Shown here in pieces: positions 24,401 through 34,709 of a DNA stretch of 64,000 nucleotides. The notes under the pieces are model-generated. The model was not told the origin of the DNA and made no database searches. It worked only from the letters and a program-made list of their open reading frames with translations. Positions within the stretch are counted from its first letter, which is position 1; the number at the start of each line of letters is the position of its first letter. The DNA lies in assembly GCA_033439685.1 (NCBI GenBank), contig JAUEDM010000004.1:1550001-1614000 (forward strand), in the 5' to 3' direction. The position numbers and the translations under genes were made by a program. This DNA is from Apodospora peruviana (Eukaryota > Ascomycota > Sordariomycetes > Sordariales > Lasiosphaeriaceae).

Positions 24401-24620
24401 GGGCAGCCCCTCGCCTGGGGGCGGTACTTACTCAGCCCAGCTTCAACCGTCACCGTATCCCGCTTATTACGAGCTGACCAAACGACTGCCCAACACTGGA
24501 TCCGACCAAAGTCAATTCGTCTAGAAGATAACCCAACACCTCGAAACTGAGCCTCCAAGTCGGCAAGTAAGCTCCTCCTGTGGTCGAGCTTAACCCAATC
24601 ACGCGCAAACATCAGCAACC
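21407..24620. other. 3.2-kb gene-free divergent intergenic region
   Basis: Lies between the homeodomain regulator start (minus) and a conserved gene starting at 24621 (plus). Many short frames exist on both strands but none resembles a known protein, and they overlap each other. A 13-bp direct repeat GATTGACATGTCG occurs at 21985-21997 and 22039-22051. Long upstream regions of this kind are usual for fungal developmental regulators and may include a long 5' leader. No transposon domain was recognised. Confidence 0.55.
21985..22051. promoter_or_regulatory. Paired 13-bp direct repeats GATTGACATGTCG
   Basis: Exact copies at 21985-21997 and 22039-22051, 54 bp apart, ~580-640 bp upstream of the homeodomain regulator start. 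They could be paired protein-binding sites. Function is inference only. Confidence 0.35.
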
Positions 24621-25820
24621 ATGCCCACCTACTTGTGCCACGGCTTCCGCTGGCATCGGCGGAGTATACGCGTCTACGTGGTCGTGCAGAATCTGGACGA
24701 CGCCTCGCCCGAGTGGATCATCCCGGCCAAGAGTTCCCAGTGTTTTCTCGAGTCCTTCTACAATCTATTCGAGTTTCTACCCTACCACGTCCCGCCGAGT
24801 CGCAGCTCGGGCGGCTGGAGCTCGCGAGCTCCCCCGTCGGCCGGCGGCAGCGATGACGACAACAATTCCATCTCCAACACGGCCGCGTATAATACCAACA
24901 GCCGCACCGGGCGCAGCCGCAGCCGTAGCCAACATAGCGCCGGAACGAGGAGTCGCACACAACAACGCAGCCGGTCCCAGAGCCAGAGCCAGGCCCAAAG
25001 CCGCAGTCGCACCCGCCGACCGTCGAACTCACAACCGCCGCCGCCTCCGCTGCCCGGTACGGAGGATGTAAATGAGATTTCTACCATTGGAGTGAGCAAC
25101 AACGGCCGCCGGGAGGACGACATAACCTCGCAGGACTGGTCCGTCGTCAAACTGGTCGAGGAGTACGACCCAATGAACCTCGACGAGGTCTCGCGCCCGC
25201 ACGCCTACGTGGCTGACTACGTCGTGCGCGTCGACCTGTCCGTGTCCATCGCCGACGAGATCCAGCGGTACGAGGAGCGGCTGCGCAGCGGCGGCGTGGA
25301 CGGTCGCGATAACCCGGCAATGGCCCCAGGCCAGCCGAGTGACGAGGCAAACCGTAAGAAGAGCAGCAGCACCAGTAAGAAGCAAGGCTGGTTGGAGAAG
25401 CTGCGCGACCAGCTCCAACGCGGCGAGGATATTCGGTGGTACGTCGTGGTCAACGGGGACGAGGTGCGCGACTGGCCCGACGAGCCGCCGTTGCCGGAAC
25501 GCCGCCGACCGGAGGTAAGACCGACGCCCTCGCTTGCGCAGAGGCAGCATCACGCGCAGTACACGCTCCAGCAGGAGATTTTCAAGGAAAATGACAGACA
25601 TCATGACAGATCGTCGCCAAAGGCGGACCCGAGACGGTTGAGGGCCGCGGCCAAGCCTGCCGTTCCGGAGAAAGACCTGCCTGCGCTGCGCACGAAAGCG
25701 TCGCTGAGTGACGGTGGTAGTAAGGGAAGGCCAAAGACCCCGAGCAAGGCGGGAGGGTTCAGGCGGCTGTTTGGGAGAGGCCAAAGTAACAAGGCAGGGG
25801 ACGAGTATCACATGTCGTGA
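24621..25820 (+). CDS. Conserved fungal 'developmental regulator'-type protein, 399 aa
   Basis: Single exon, ATG at 24621. The first ~55 residues (MPTYLCHGFRWHRRSIRVYV... to FEFLPYHVP) look strongly conserved and resemble proteins annotated 'developmental regulator' or hypothetical in many filamentous ascomycetes, as I recall. A central disordered segment (~85-140) is rich in Ser-Arg and Gln-Ser dipeptides, then a PPPPP run. Two further ordered blocks follow: 'DWSVVKLVEEYDP' to 'DYVVRVDLSVSI', and 'GWLEKLRDQLQRGEDIRWYVVVNGDE'. The tail is basic and ends in 'GGFRRLFGRG'. There are no membrane segments and no known catalytic motif. Biochemical function is unknown. The coding call is secure; the name rests on memory of family labels. 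Confidence 0.8.
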   Translation: MPTYLCHGFRWHRRSIRVYVVVQNLDDASPEWIIPAKSSQCFLESFYNLFEFLPYHVPPSRSSGGWSSRAPPSAGGSDDDNNSISNTAAYNTNSRTGRSRSRSQHSAGTRSRTQQRSRSQSQSQAQSRSRTRRPSNSQPPPPPLPGTEDVNEISTIGVSNNGRREDDITSQDWSVVKLVEEYDPMNLDEVSRPHAYVADYVVRVDLSVSIADEIQRYEERLRSGGVDGRDNPAMAPGQPSDEANRKKSSSTSKKQGWLEKLRDQLQRGEDIRWYVVVNGDEVRDWPDEPPLPERRRPEVRPTPSLAQRQHHAQYTLQQEIFKENDRHHDRSSPKADPRRLRAAAKPAVPEKDLPALRTKASLSDGGSKGRPKTPSKAGGFRRLFGRGQSNKAGDEYHMS

Positions 25821-26417
25821 AGAGTAGACTTGGGTTTGAACTTTACGTAAAACCCAAAAGAATAACTGCAGATTATTGGATTAGATAAAAAAGAAAGCGA
25901 GCGGCACAGAATCGCGGTCATTATAAGCTAAGGTTTATATATTTTCAAATAAATACTTCTCGACAGCAGTAGCTAGTCAAATATCCAATTAGTTTTATTT
26001 TATTCGATAGTCAGGTATATTAATCTGAATCTTAATAAACAAGCGCCGATCTGCGTTGGCGTTTCCTTCCTACCTGCTAGTATGTCCCGGCTGGGCCCTC
26101 CAACATTGCCACACCCTTACACCACGAATAAGTAACGACTCATAATTCCCCTCCTGCTTTTATCTGAGTAGCTAACCGCGCCTGCCATCCTCACAGTATC
26201 ATGCCAACCAGACTGTGATGATGCAACGTCCATCTGCCTTTACTCTTTGGCTGTTTTATGTTTAGTCTGGTTAGCCGCAATCTAGTGTCCACCTGTTAGT
26301 CGCTATGCATTGCCTAAATCGATAGAAATCAGACACACTAACCTCCGAAAACAAGTTCCGGCCAATCTGAATAGTCTCGCTAGGTCCACGTTGTCGTTGC
26401 CAGAAACTAAACCCAAG
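25821..26417. other. AT-rich convergent 3' region
   Basis: Lies between two genes that converge. Visibly AT-rich with A/T runs near 25880-26040, consistent with two 3' UTRs. No coding signal is seen. Confidence 0.6.
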
Positions 26418-28849
26418 TCAGCTTTCATCTTCACTGAGTCCGGAACCGCTGAGTAGGTAGGGTAAAATTAAAACATACAGCTGCTCAGGACTCCCGCTGC
26501 CCTTGATGGAAAGCTGCCGCGCTTCTTCCTCAAGCGTCTCGCGCGTAATCTTCTCGCCACCGCTCAGCCCGGGGCCGTTCGTCTCGTCCTGGGCATCATG
26601 GCCTTGCTGTGCACCAAAAGTCGTCTCCAGCAGCTGCTTGCGCATGCGGAACCGCTGGGCGCGCTCCTTCTGTAGACCGGGGCTGTCCATTTTGTGGATG
26701 ACGTGGCGGACCAGGAATTGCACGGCCAGATAGACGTGCTCGGCAAACAAAATCGACAGCAAAAGGGCCCAGCCGGAAATGTCCCACGGCGAGCCGTTAG
26801 GTCCGTGCTCGCTTCGGTGGAAGAGGAAAACGATGGCGGCGCTGGTGACGCTGCCGAGCCACGACAGAAACCCGAGGGCGTTGAGCCAAGGGCCAATGGA
26901 GTCGGCGCGCCAGGGGATGGGCCGCTGGCTGCTGATGGCAATTTTCACGGCGTCGGACCGGGCCTCGACCCAGTTGTTGACGAGGAACGAACATGCTGTG
27001 AGAGGCCAAACGACTGAGAACAGAGCTAGGTAGCCTTTTTCGGGGAAAGGATAGTCAGTTTCAGTAGTTTGCAAAGGACCTCAGTCCACTTACCAAACTG
27101 AATCACCATCTCTCGGTAATCGACGGTGACATCATACTCGTCTAATTCGGCCTCGTTCCTCACCCTCGCGAGAAAGTCGGCCTCCTCCTCCACGTCCTTC
27201 TTCACAATATCTGCGTTCTTTTCCGACATCTCGGACTTGACGTCCTCGACGGTCTTGAATACCTTCCGCTTAACATAGGGTACAATGACCTCTGTGGCGA
27301 AGTTGACGATCTGGGCCGTGACGGTGAAGTAGATGACCTGCTTTGTAAGCCTGTCGGGGTTCATTTCCCAGCTCTTGGTGGGCAACGGCTTCTCCTGGGT
27401 CGTAAATTTTTGGGCGGTGAGTTGGAAAACATCCAGGTAGGGCACTAGGATTTTGCCAAAAGGAACGTAGATGAAAGCAGTTAGGAAAATCGGCGTGTAG
27501 GAGGTGATGAAGTTGAGAACGAATATCTTCTGAACAAAAGAGGCTTGGTGGTCTACAGGGCTAAATTAGCGGGCTGTTATTGTTATTAGAAGTGCCGACA
27601 CCTACCGTCATGGGTTTCATAATTTTCCAGAGTAGTAAGCCGTTCAGCTAGTTGAGTGAGCAATGCCGAAAGAGTTGGCATAAATATCGTCAAGAGGACG
27701 GTCGGCAAGAATGTCTAAGGTGAACAATTAGCTCAGTGGCTTGAACAAGATTCAACGCGAGGCAGAATTACTTACCAAATACTGCTTGAAAGGCCCGGTG
27801 TAGATCTCGGTAATGAAAATTTCAATAGAGAAACAGCTCACTATCAATCCCCCGAGAACCCCGACACAAGCCAGCGCAAAGGGAACCTGAAGCAGCTGCG
27901 TTCTGAAACGCTTGAAGTGTGGGTACACCTTGATAATCTCGCCTGTCACGGGGTCCTGGGCTTCCCTTTCAAACTGAAATTGTGGTCTTGGGTGTTGGAT
28001 CTTGGACACACCGCGAACGCCCCACTGGACGGCGAGATCAACCTCCTTCATCTTCCAATGCTCGAAAAACACGACAGACCAGAGGCAGTTCACGATGGCA
28101 TAGAACCACGAGAACTGGCCGAGAACGAGCCAGGCAGCGGCACCGAATGCGGCGGGGAAGAGCAGAAAGGCAAAGTAGGACTGGAGGAAGGCAAAGTAGA
28201 AGGCGACTCGCTCGCCAAAGCGGTCCCGAATCTGGTTGATGTCGCCATCGTCGAGATAATACTTTGTGCTCCACTGTTTGATCCAGTGGCTGTTGAAGGC
28301 GTGGTCGTGAAGGGGGAATATGGAAGCCACGTTCTTCCACTGGCCCATCTTCGGGGTGATGCCGGCGCCGCCCTCATTCTTGGGCTTGGTGATGAGCAGG
28401 TAGGTCAGTCTCAGACGCTCGGCCTCGGACACGGGCTCATCTTGGAAGTACTGCGCCAGGTCCTGGTTGGGGGCGGCGACGCGGACACCATACAGCCAAT
28501 CCTGAACGCGGTAACGATAGACCTGGTCGTGCAGGAGGCGGTCCGAGGCGATCTTGGTGAAGACTAGCAGAGAGTCCTTGCCGCCGTTGCGGACTTCGGT
28601 TGCGAAGCCAACATTGGCGAGGCCCTTGACCAGCTGGACGAAGGCGGCCTCGGCTTCTGCTCTCTCTGCCTCAGGTACGGGGATCTTGTAGTGAATCACA
28701 TAGTCGACGCTGAAGTGGGATGGGATATTCAGTTTTCAAGTTCAGCAACTTCAAACACTTGACGAGCTCCGTGGGTCTTACTCAAAGTTGGACTTGAGCC
28801 CGGGCTGGGTCTTGGCATCGTTTCCATATAGAGTTCGGAGGCCCGCCAT
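26418..28849 (-). CDS. Anoctamin/TMEM16-like protein (Ist2 family), 728 aa
   Basis: Minus-strand exons 28782..28849, 27776..28709, 27606..27714, 27094..27552 and 26418..27034. Donors are GTAAGA, GTAAGT, GTAGGT and GTAAGT; branch points include GCTAAT before exons 3 and 4. The soluble N-terminal part (to ~residue 165) contains 'LTYLLIT'. It is followed by 'GERVAFYFAFLQSYFAFLLFPA', the start of the membrane part, and several more hydrophobic helices (for example 'VPFALACVGVLGGLIVS', 'FLPTVLLTIFMPTLSALL', 'GYLALFSVVWPLTACSFLVNNW', 'AEHVYLAVQFLV'). This order and spacing is that of the DUF590/anoctamin family. The yeast relative Ist2 tethers ER to plasma membrane, and other members are ion channels or lipid scramblases. 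Here the cytosolic tail is short, unlike the long basic tail of yeast Ist2. Which activity applies is not visible. Confidence 0.85.
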
Positions 28850-29614
28850 GGCGGCGACGGGGTGCGAAGGAGTTGAACGATGGTACACTTTGCCAGTGAG
28901 TGATTATGGACCGTTCTGAACTACAAAACGGCGGTGCCACATATAAGTAAGATACCTACCTAGGTAGTTGAAGCTGTAGAAGTGTCGTAGATTCCTTTTT
29001 AAATGGTGTTTGGCAGTTACAGTTGCGAGTTGCAGAATGACGAGAACAAGCGGAATCGATCGACGTCACTGGCGTCCCCACGTCGTTGGGGTTGCAGCGT
29101 GCCGGTTTGCAGGGTTGCACGGCATGTTCGTCCCATCCAACCACGATCTTGGAACAAAGACCGTGACCCATGCGGCACATGTGAGACAGCCCTAACCCTG
29201 GTCTTTAAGTTCACTGCACTGTTCAACTGAAGTTCAGTTCAAGTTCAACGCCAGGCCGGTACCAGTCTCCTAATTTCGAGTGACGGGAGGGACCTGCCGG
29301 GGGACTGTACTGCCCCGTGTTTGCAATGGTCCAAGGCGGCAAGTCGAATTAATTCAATAGTCCTGAAACTCAACGCTATAATCAGAGTTTCCCTAACAGC
29401 AACTCGTCAAGCCCTGACGAGTACATTCCCACTTTCCCAAACTTTTATCGAGGTTTTCTTTATTTTCCCAAACCCTTCAAACCCCAAACGTCAACATCAA
29501 TCCAGCTTTCTTCAAACTCCAAACATCATCGGAGACTATGACGTCTCTCAGCATCTTCACGAGCTGGCCCAACTTCTCATTTAGCTTCAGTTTCTGTTTC
29601 GAGCAACAATTTCA
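28850..29614. other. Divergent intergenic region anoctamin / nuclease-like gene
   Basis: Contains the promoters of two divergent genes. It includes the 12-bp palindrome CTACCTAGGTAG at 28956-28967. The right part (29330-29610) is AT-richer than its surroundings and continuous in style with the nuclease-like gene that follows. No other gene is recognised. Confidence 0.5.
28956..28967. repeat. Palindrome CTACCTAGGTAG
   Basis: Perfect 12-bp palindrome. Its 10-bp core TACCTAGGTA recurs at 39814-39823 in another intergenic region. Possible binding site or common fungal intergenic word. Confidence 0.4.
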
Positions 29615-30482
29615 ATGTACCCCACCCAATCCCTTTCACAAAGATTGCGAAACTTTTCGAGGACCTCAAAACCATTAGGAAAAGAAAAGGAACTCGATTT
29701 TATCACTATTCAGTATATGCATTTTCCATCATTACAACTCCAATTATTCTTCACATACTAACAAATTTTAAGCTGTGTCTCCTCGTGATTTCAGCAATAT
29801 CTTGGCATCACGAGACCGCCGGCGTTTGAAATACCAACTAGATTATGACGAGACATCCGAAATTCTCATTATCCACATCCCTTATTCACTCCACGAGCAG
29901 CTCCACTGCCGCCTTTGGATTAATTATTTCACTCCGAAGATAATAAACCCTTCAACGTGGGTTACTTGCGGTGCTACCCAATATGAGGGGACTACTACAT
30001 CGGGGGAAAAGTCAATTAAGGAGCCTGATGGTTCTGGGGGGCCGAAGCCTGAGCGGCATGGACCTGGAAAATGGCCTACGTTGGTGATCCAAACTGGCTA
30101 TTGGGAATCTCGTTCTTACCTTCGAAGGGATATGCGGAGGTGGTTTGAAATTTCGAACCACGATATCAAGATTATACTTTTGATACAGTGGGATCGATGT
30201 AGGCAGCAGGTTGTGTTGGAACGTTGGGAAGAAGTATCAGTTCGGGTAACAAGGCCATCGCCTACTGGTTTCGACAGCCGCCCACAATGCTAGCAAATTA
30301 TCACGATTACTCGACAAAGAAGCGAAGGAGGGTTTGATTATGAAGTAGCCAGTGACCATCTCGTTCTCAAGTTCTCCTTGCTATGTCTACGAGACCCTCA
30401 AGGACAGGAGGCTGATATTCTTATCACGGTGGATGAGCTGAAGGAATGGGCTGAGCATTGCTGGGATTACGTTCCAATTTGA
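29615..30482 (+). CDS. PD-(D/E)XK nuclease-like fungal hypothetical protein, 245 aa (model with two introns; may be a pseudogene)
   Basis: Proposed exons 29615..29712, 29795..30245 and 30294..30482. The main open frame (29775-30293) has no in-frame ATG. An 82-base intron with donor GTATAT, branch TACTAAC and acceptor TTTCAG links it in phase to an ATG exon. The frame then meets TAG at 30291-30293, yet the same frame continues with protein-like sequence ('QIITITR', 'HLVLKFSLLCLRD', 'DILITVDELKEWAEHCWDYV') to TGA at 30480. A 48-base GT-AG phase-0 intron (30246-30293) would remove the stop. 'KEPDG' followed by 'WPTLVIQTGYWES' and 'LRRDMRRWF' matches a large fungal family with a restriction-endonuclease-like fold that I recall as 'EPD...WPT(L/V)V(V/I)E.GYSES'. 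Here Gln replaces the usual second acidic residue. Function is unknown. Confidence 0.5.
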
Positions 30483-31169
30483 CGGTGCAAGGACAGCGGG
30501 TTCTCCAATACAATTTTCAACACCTCAGAGGAAACCTAGAATTTCAATTATTTTATTCATCAAATTCAAAACCAACAGCGACAATCCGCTAAGATACTCG
30601 CTTTGTTTCGAGGAGCAACCAACATGGACAAAAGTCGAAAAGACTGTCATGGGCATTTTATTTGTCGTTGAAGGGTGTTGCACCCTTTGACACTAGAGTA
30701 CCCTGTTGTCGTCGAGTGTGCCTTTGACCCTCGCTATCGAATACACAGCCTCGTTGGGTTAGGCTGCATAGACGTCTTTCACGGACATCAATCTGGACAC
30801 TGGCGAGTGCCAGTGGTCGATGCAGCCCCCCGGCCTCATGCAGGCGGCTTCTGTCTCTGCCCGAGCTGCCTTGCGCTGCCACCCTTCCCCTTCTGGCTGA
30901 TCATTGGCTGCCCACGTGCGAGCTCTTCTCATCTGACCTCGAGGTTGATGGTGGTCATTCTTCTCCTCAGTTTTCTTCATCTGACGAGTACTCGCTTGTT
31001 CATCACTGTGTGAAATATTCCAATCCATATCCTTGTGTGAGCAATCGTCGTTACACGTTACACCATCCGCCGATGTTCTGGTCCATCTCTCGCTGGCGCG
31101 CACTTATTCTACGTTCCGCGGGTGAACTTGCAACATCCTTTTTTCTTGAGTTGTTAGGATACCATCAAC
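30483..31169. other. Intergenic region nuclease-like gene / SH3 gene
   Basis: Both neighbours are on the plus strand. The left ~180 bases are AT-rich and likely 3' UTR; the right part should be the SH3-gene promoter. No gene was seen. Confidence 0.5.
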
Positions 31170-33824
31170 ATGGCCGATGATATCCACCATCTCGTTCTCG
31201 GTCCTTTCCGGGATGTGGTAGCCAAAGGCAACACGGCTCTTGAGAATGCAAGAGGCGCAAATTCCCAGCCCATGATTAAATCCGCCCAGAGCCTAGTCAA
31301 CAATGCAGAGCGTGCTTTGAATAAGATCGAACCGGTGTGCAATAAACGGCTGGGCGAGTATGGATCCAACTTCATCGATGCGCTCAAAGAAAATGGTAAC
31401 TAAATCCCCCGATCTCCATTTCCTGCTGACCACCACTTACCATGACTCAGATGAGATATCCGGGTTCCGAGAACAACTCAATGACATATTATGGGATCTC
31501 GACGACTGTATTGAAGTTGATGGTTTCGATGTTGAGATATATTCCAGGCTGCAGGCCCTGTTGCGGGGGGCTGCGTTGAAGATATCCGACATTGTAGTGA
31601 GAATGAAACTCGAGCATCCCCAGTCCGAGGTCGCCGTCTCGGTTACATCTGGCAGGTCCAGAGCTCCATCACTCGTATCGCCCGGCTCAATCAATGTGGC
31701 TGAGGCAAAAGCCGGACCAGTCCCGACCTGGGAGGAGGACGGAGAAGCAGTGGAAAGGCGGGAACAACAGACCGAGCCGGTGGAAGTAGCTATCGTTGTC
31801 CAACCTTTTGTTGGCGAGCCACCGACCATCCGCCTCGAGGACATGCCACCTCAGCCATCAGAGAATCCATGGCAAGGAAAAGCCGATAATCTAGCATCAG
31901 ACATCGCGGAGCTCAACATGGACGTGGACGATTCAATAGAACGCCGGCCACGGATCGAGATAGGACGGCAAGAGGATGACTTGGTATCACCGTTGACCCC
32001 CGACAACCAGACCGCAAGCCACTTCTTTGGGCGTCCCAACTCGGCATCTTTGTTCGCCAACCACCCCCGCGACAGCCTCGTTAGCCCCATAGACGATGAA
32101 GCCCTGAACTCACCCACCAATATACTTGAGAAGACTCCATCACTCGCCAGCGGGGAGTCGTCCTACTCGATGACTGCAGAGCACGGCAGCCAACAGCCTG
32201 CCATACCTCCTATACCGCCTATACTATCTTATCAACACAGCAAGTCATCACCGGTATCACCGCAACAACGACCCCCGCCAGGCCCACGGCTCCCTGACAG
32301 CGAAGGGCTCATAGCAGTGGAAACCGAACTATCCCCACAATCCTCCCACAACAGCGAACCACCGCCAGACTGCACCATTGACCAGACAAGCTCCTTCTAC
32401 CAATACAAGGGCTTCTGCGAGGGCGCGACCGAGGTCCTCCGCGGCGGGTCGGGCGTCAAGCGCGAGCGCCGCCAGCTCGGCATCACAGCCGCGAGCGCGA
32501 CCGCCGTCGTGGCCAAGTGTAAGAAGTGCATGTACGAACTCGACTGGGAACTCGTGCGCAACGATCTCGACAAGCGCGACGCCCGGGACAACTACTCCAT
32601 GGCCGCCGGCGCTGTGAGTTTTCGGTTACGGTTCCTATCCAAGAGCCACCTTGCTGTCAGGCGCGTCGACGAAAACCAGGTGTACGGGTGTCTGTTTTGC
32701 GTGCGGGCAGGCCGGACGCCGCGCGAGGGCGATGCGACGGTGTTTTTTGGCCAGGCGGCGCTGTTTTCGCACCTTGCGAGGCATCCACGGCCGCTTCCGT
32801 TCGTGCCGGGTGTGACTGTGCTTTACGATTTTGACGGTGATGGGGGTGAAGAGTTTCGCAACAACTATGATATGCGGTTTCTCAAGCCGCCGCTTATCGC
32901 CGCCGCCACCGGGCCTGATGATCGTGATGGTTTTATCAGACGATTACCCATTGCCGTGGCGAGCGAGACTTTCACGGCGTTGCGGGCGCCTCCGCCTGAT
33001 CGCGCGACTGCTGCCACGGGCCTCCTCCCGATGCTGCAGTTCGCCGTCGGTGCGCGGATCGTTGGGATCGAGTTCCCGGCGCGGTACGGCGGCGAGTGGG
33101 CGACGGGTTGGGCGGACGGGGCGAAGGGGGTGTTCCCGGTGGACTGCGTGCGGCTGCAGCCGCCCAGGAGGCAGGGTGATGTCGTCAAGGCATCGCTGCC
33201 CACTGCTACTGGGGGACGGGGCGGGAGCCATCTCAGTGCTGTTGCGCGGTGGAAACGGGTGCCCCCGTCGATGTCGAAAAAGGACAAGGAGCTTAGTCTT
33301 GCCAGCGGAGAGGCGCAGTGGTTGAAGTTTGACAAGGGAGAGGTTATTACGGGTATTAGCTGTGAGTATTTTTTTTTCCGTCTCCTTTCTAATATTTCGT
33401 CCCAGAGGCAGCAGGCAACTAAAAACAGTTATCTTTAATAGTCGCGCACCAAGGACATTGGTGCTGGTCCGGCTACAATGCCAAGGGAAAATGGGGCATC
33501 TTCCCGCGTGCCTTCATGGAACCGGCCACGTTGCTCGAAGAGGCGCCGTCCAACTTGCTGTCCCTGTTGCACAGGGAGGGTAACAAGAGAGGCTCTGGGC
33601 TGGGTTTGACGATAGGTGGTAGTGGAGGAGGCATGTTTTCTCGCATCCGTGGAGAGGGGCGGAGGCGCCTGAGTAGTCACAGCAGTACTGGTGGTGGTGT
33701 TGATCGAGGAGGCGGAGGAGATGAAGAACATCCCCCCAGTCCGTCCGGATCGTATTTCAGCAGCGCAGGTACGGGTAGTGCTGGCGGTAGCAGTGTGCGA
33801 TCCCCGAGACCTTCGCTCTACTGA
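31170..33824 (+). CDS. SH3-domain protein, 839 aa
   Basis: Exons 31170..31395, 31451..33361 and 33442..33824. Donors are GTAACT and GTGAGT; junctions restore K-E-N-D-E-I-S-G-F and T-G-I-S-F-A-H-Q-G-H-W. The N-terminal ~130 residues form a helical region starting MADDIHHLVLGPF. A long Pro/Ser-rich disordered region follows, then a compact domain with 'CKKCMYELDW' and 'YGCLFCVRAGRTP' plus His residues ('FSHLARHPRP') that may bind zinc. Next comes an SH3-like segment ('FEYPAR'-like 'FPARYGGEWATGWADGAKGVFP'). A clear SH3 domain split by the last intron carries 'LKFDKGEVITGIS', 'GHWCWSGYNAKGKWGIFP' and 'RAF'. The tail is Gly/Ser-rich. Such scaffold proteins bind Pro-rich ligands, often in cortical or actin signalling, but no specific orthologue is recognised. 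Confidence 0.82.
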
Positions 33825-34709
33825 AGCGGGTTTCTCTGCGCGTGGCACTTGTCTAAACCCCGGAGCAGCCTTATTCCTACGATGGCGGCAGAAAGGGGAA
33901 AACCGTCTGTCCAAGAATTCTGCGGCCGTATTGCTGCGACGGGCTCGACTATTCCGGGTATAAGGTGGAATGTACTGATTTGTATGTGTCGATTCCTTCG
34001 TTGGAGTGCTGCGCTTATTATATTGACTGGGAGTATAGGTCCGGGACGTGTCGAGTATCCGGAGGAGTGCTTGGAATATGATCCACCGCCAATGTGTTGC
34101 TGTGCATATGATCAGGACGCAAAGAGACCTGAAGGGCCGCCGGTGGGTAGTTTTGCCATTGATCAAAATTAACTTAAAAGGCTAACATGGGTTCGATCGC
34201 AGCCGCCGAGGTTCAATACTTGTTGATGACCAGTGTCATGCGTTGAATGATGACGATGATAATGATGAAGCTCACGCCTGAGATTGGCTGCCAATTGTGC
34301 TTTTAATACGATATACGATCCCGGGTCCTCCGCTTACCAAATGCCCCGCGAGTTTCGGCCGACCCGGCCTGTTAGGATAAGGAGAGCCGGCTTGCTTATA
34401 ATTAGCGAAAGCGGTTTAAACCAGACCTGAACCCCCCATTTCATTTTTGGACCTCCGATCCGGACGCCGATACTCTGTCCCTTACTAGTTTCAAGAAGAC
34501 CACCTATACTATACCTCTTACGCGAAGGGTATCTACTATACTGCCAGTGGCGACTTTCTGAGTGGTAATAGCCAAATAAGGCTTGGAATGCACATTCCTT
34601 TTTATCTCTCAACTAAGTCTAGAATAGTGATAGACACCTCCCCTCTCCGCACCCGTCGTTTTGAATCAGTACTCCGTAATTACGTGCGAATAACCTCAAC
34701 ACAGAAAGA
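33825..34709. other. Intergenic region SH3 gene / decarboxylase
   Basis: Contains the 3' flank of the SH3 gene and the promoter of the decarboxylase. The segment ~34330-34620 has a distinct look (short A/T-rich words, many TATA/CTATA steps) but shows no recognisable protein on either strand. Confidence 0.45.

Noticed and set aside
22573..24477. Degenerate transposon in the region upstream of 24621
   Set aside because: No reverse transcriptase, transposase or integrase motif and no terminal repeats could be seen; the evidence is only the absence of genes.
27917..28567. 216-codon plus-strand frame
   Set aside because: Antisense shadow of anoctamin exon 2.
33435..34166. 243-codon minus-strand frame
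   Set aside because: Antisense to the last SH3-protein exon and downstream flank; low-complexity Arg/Thr-rich content only.
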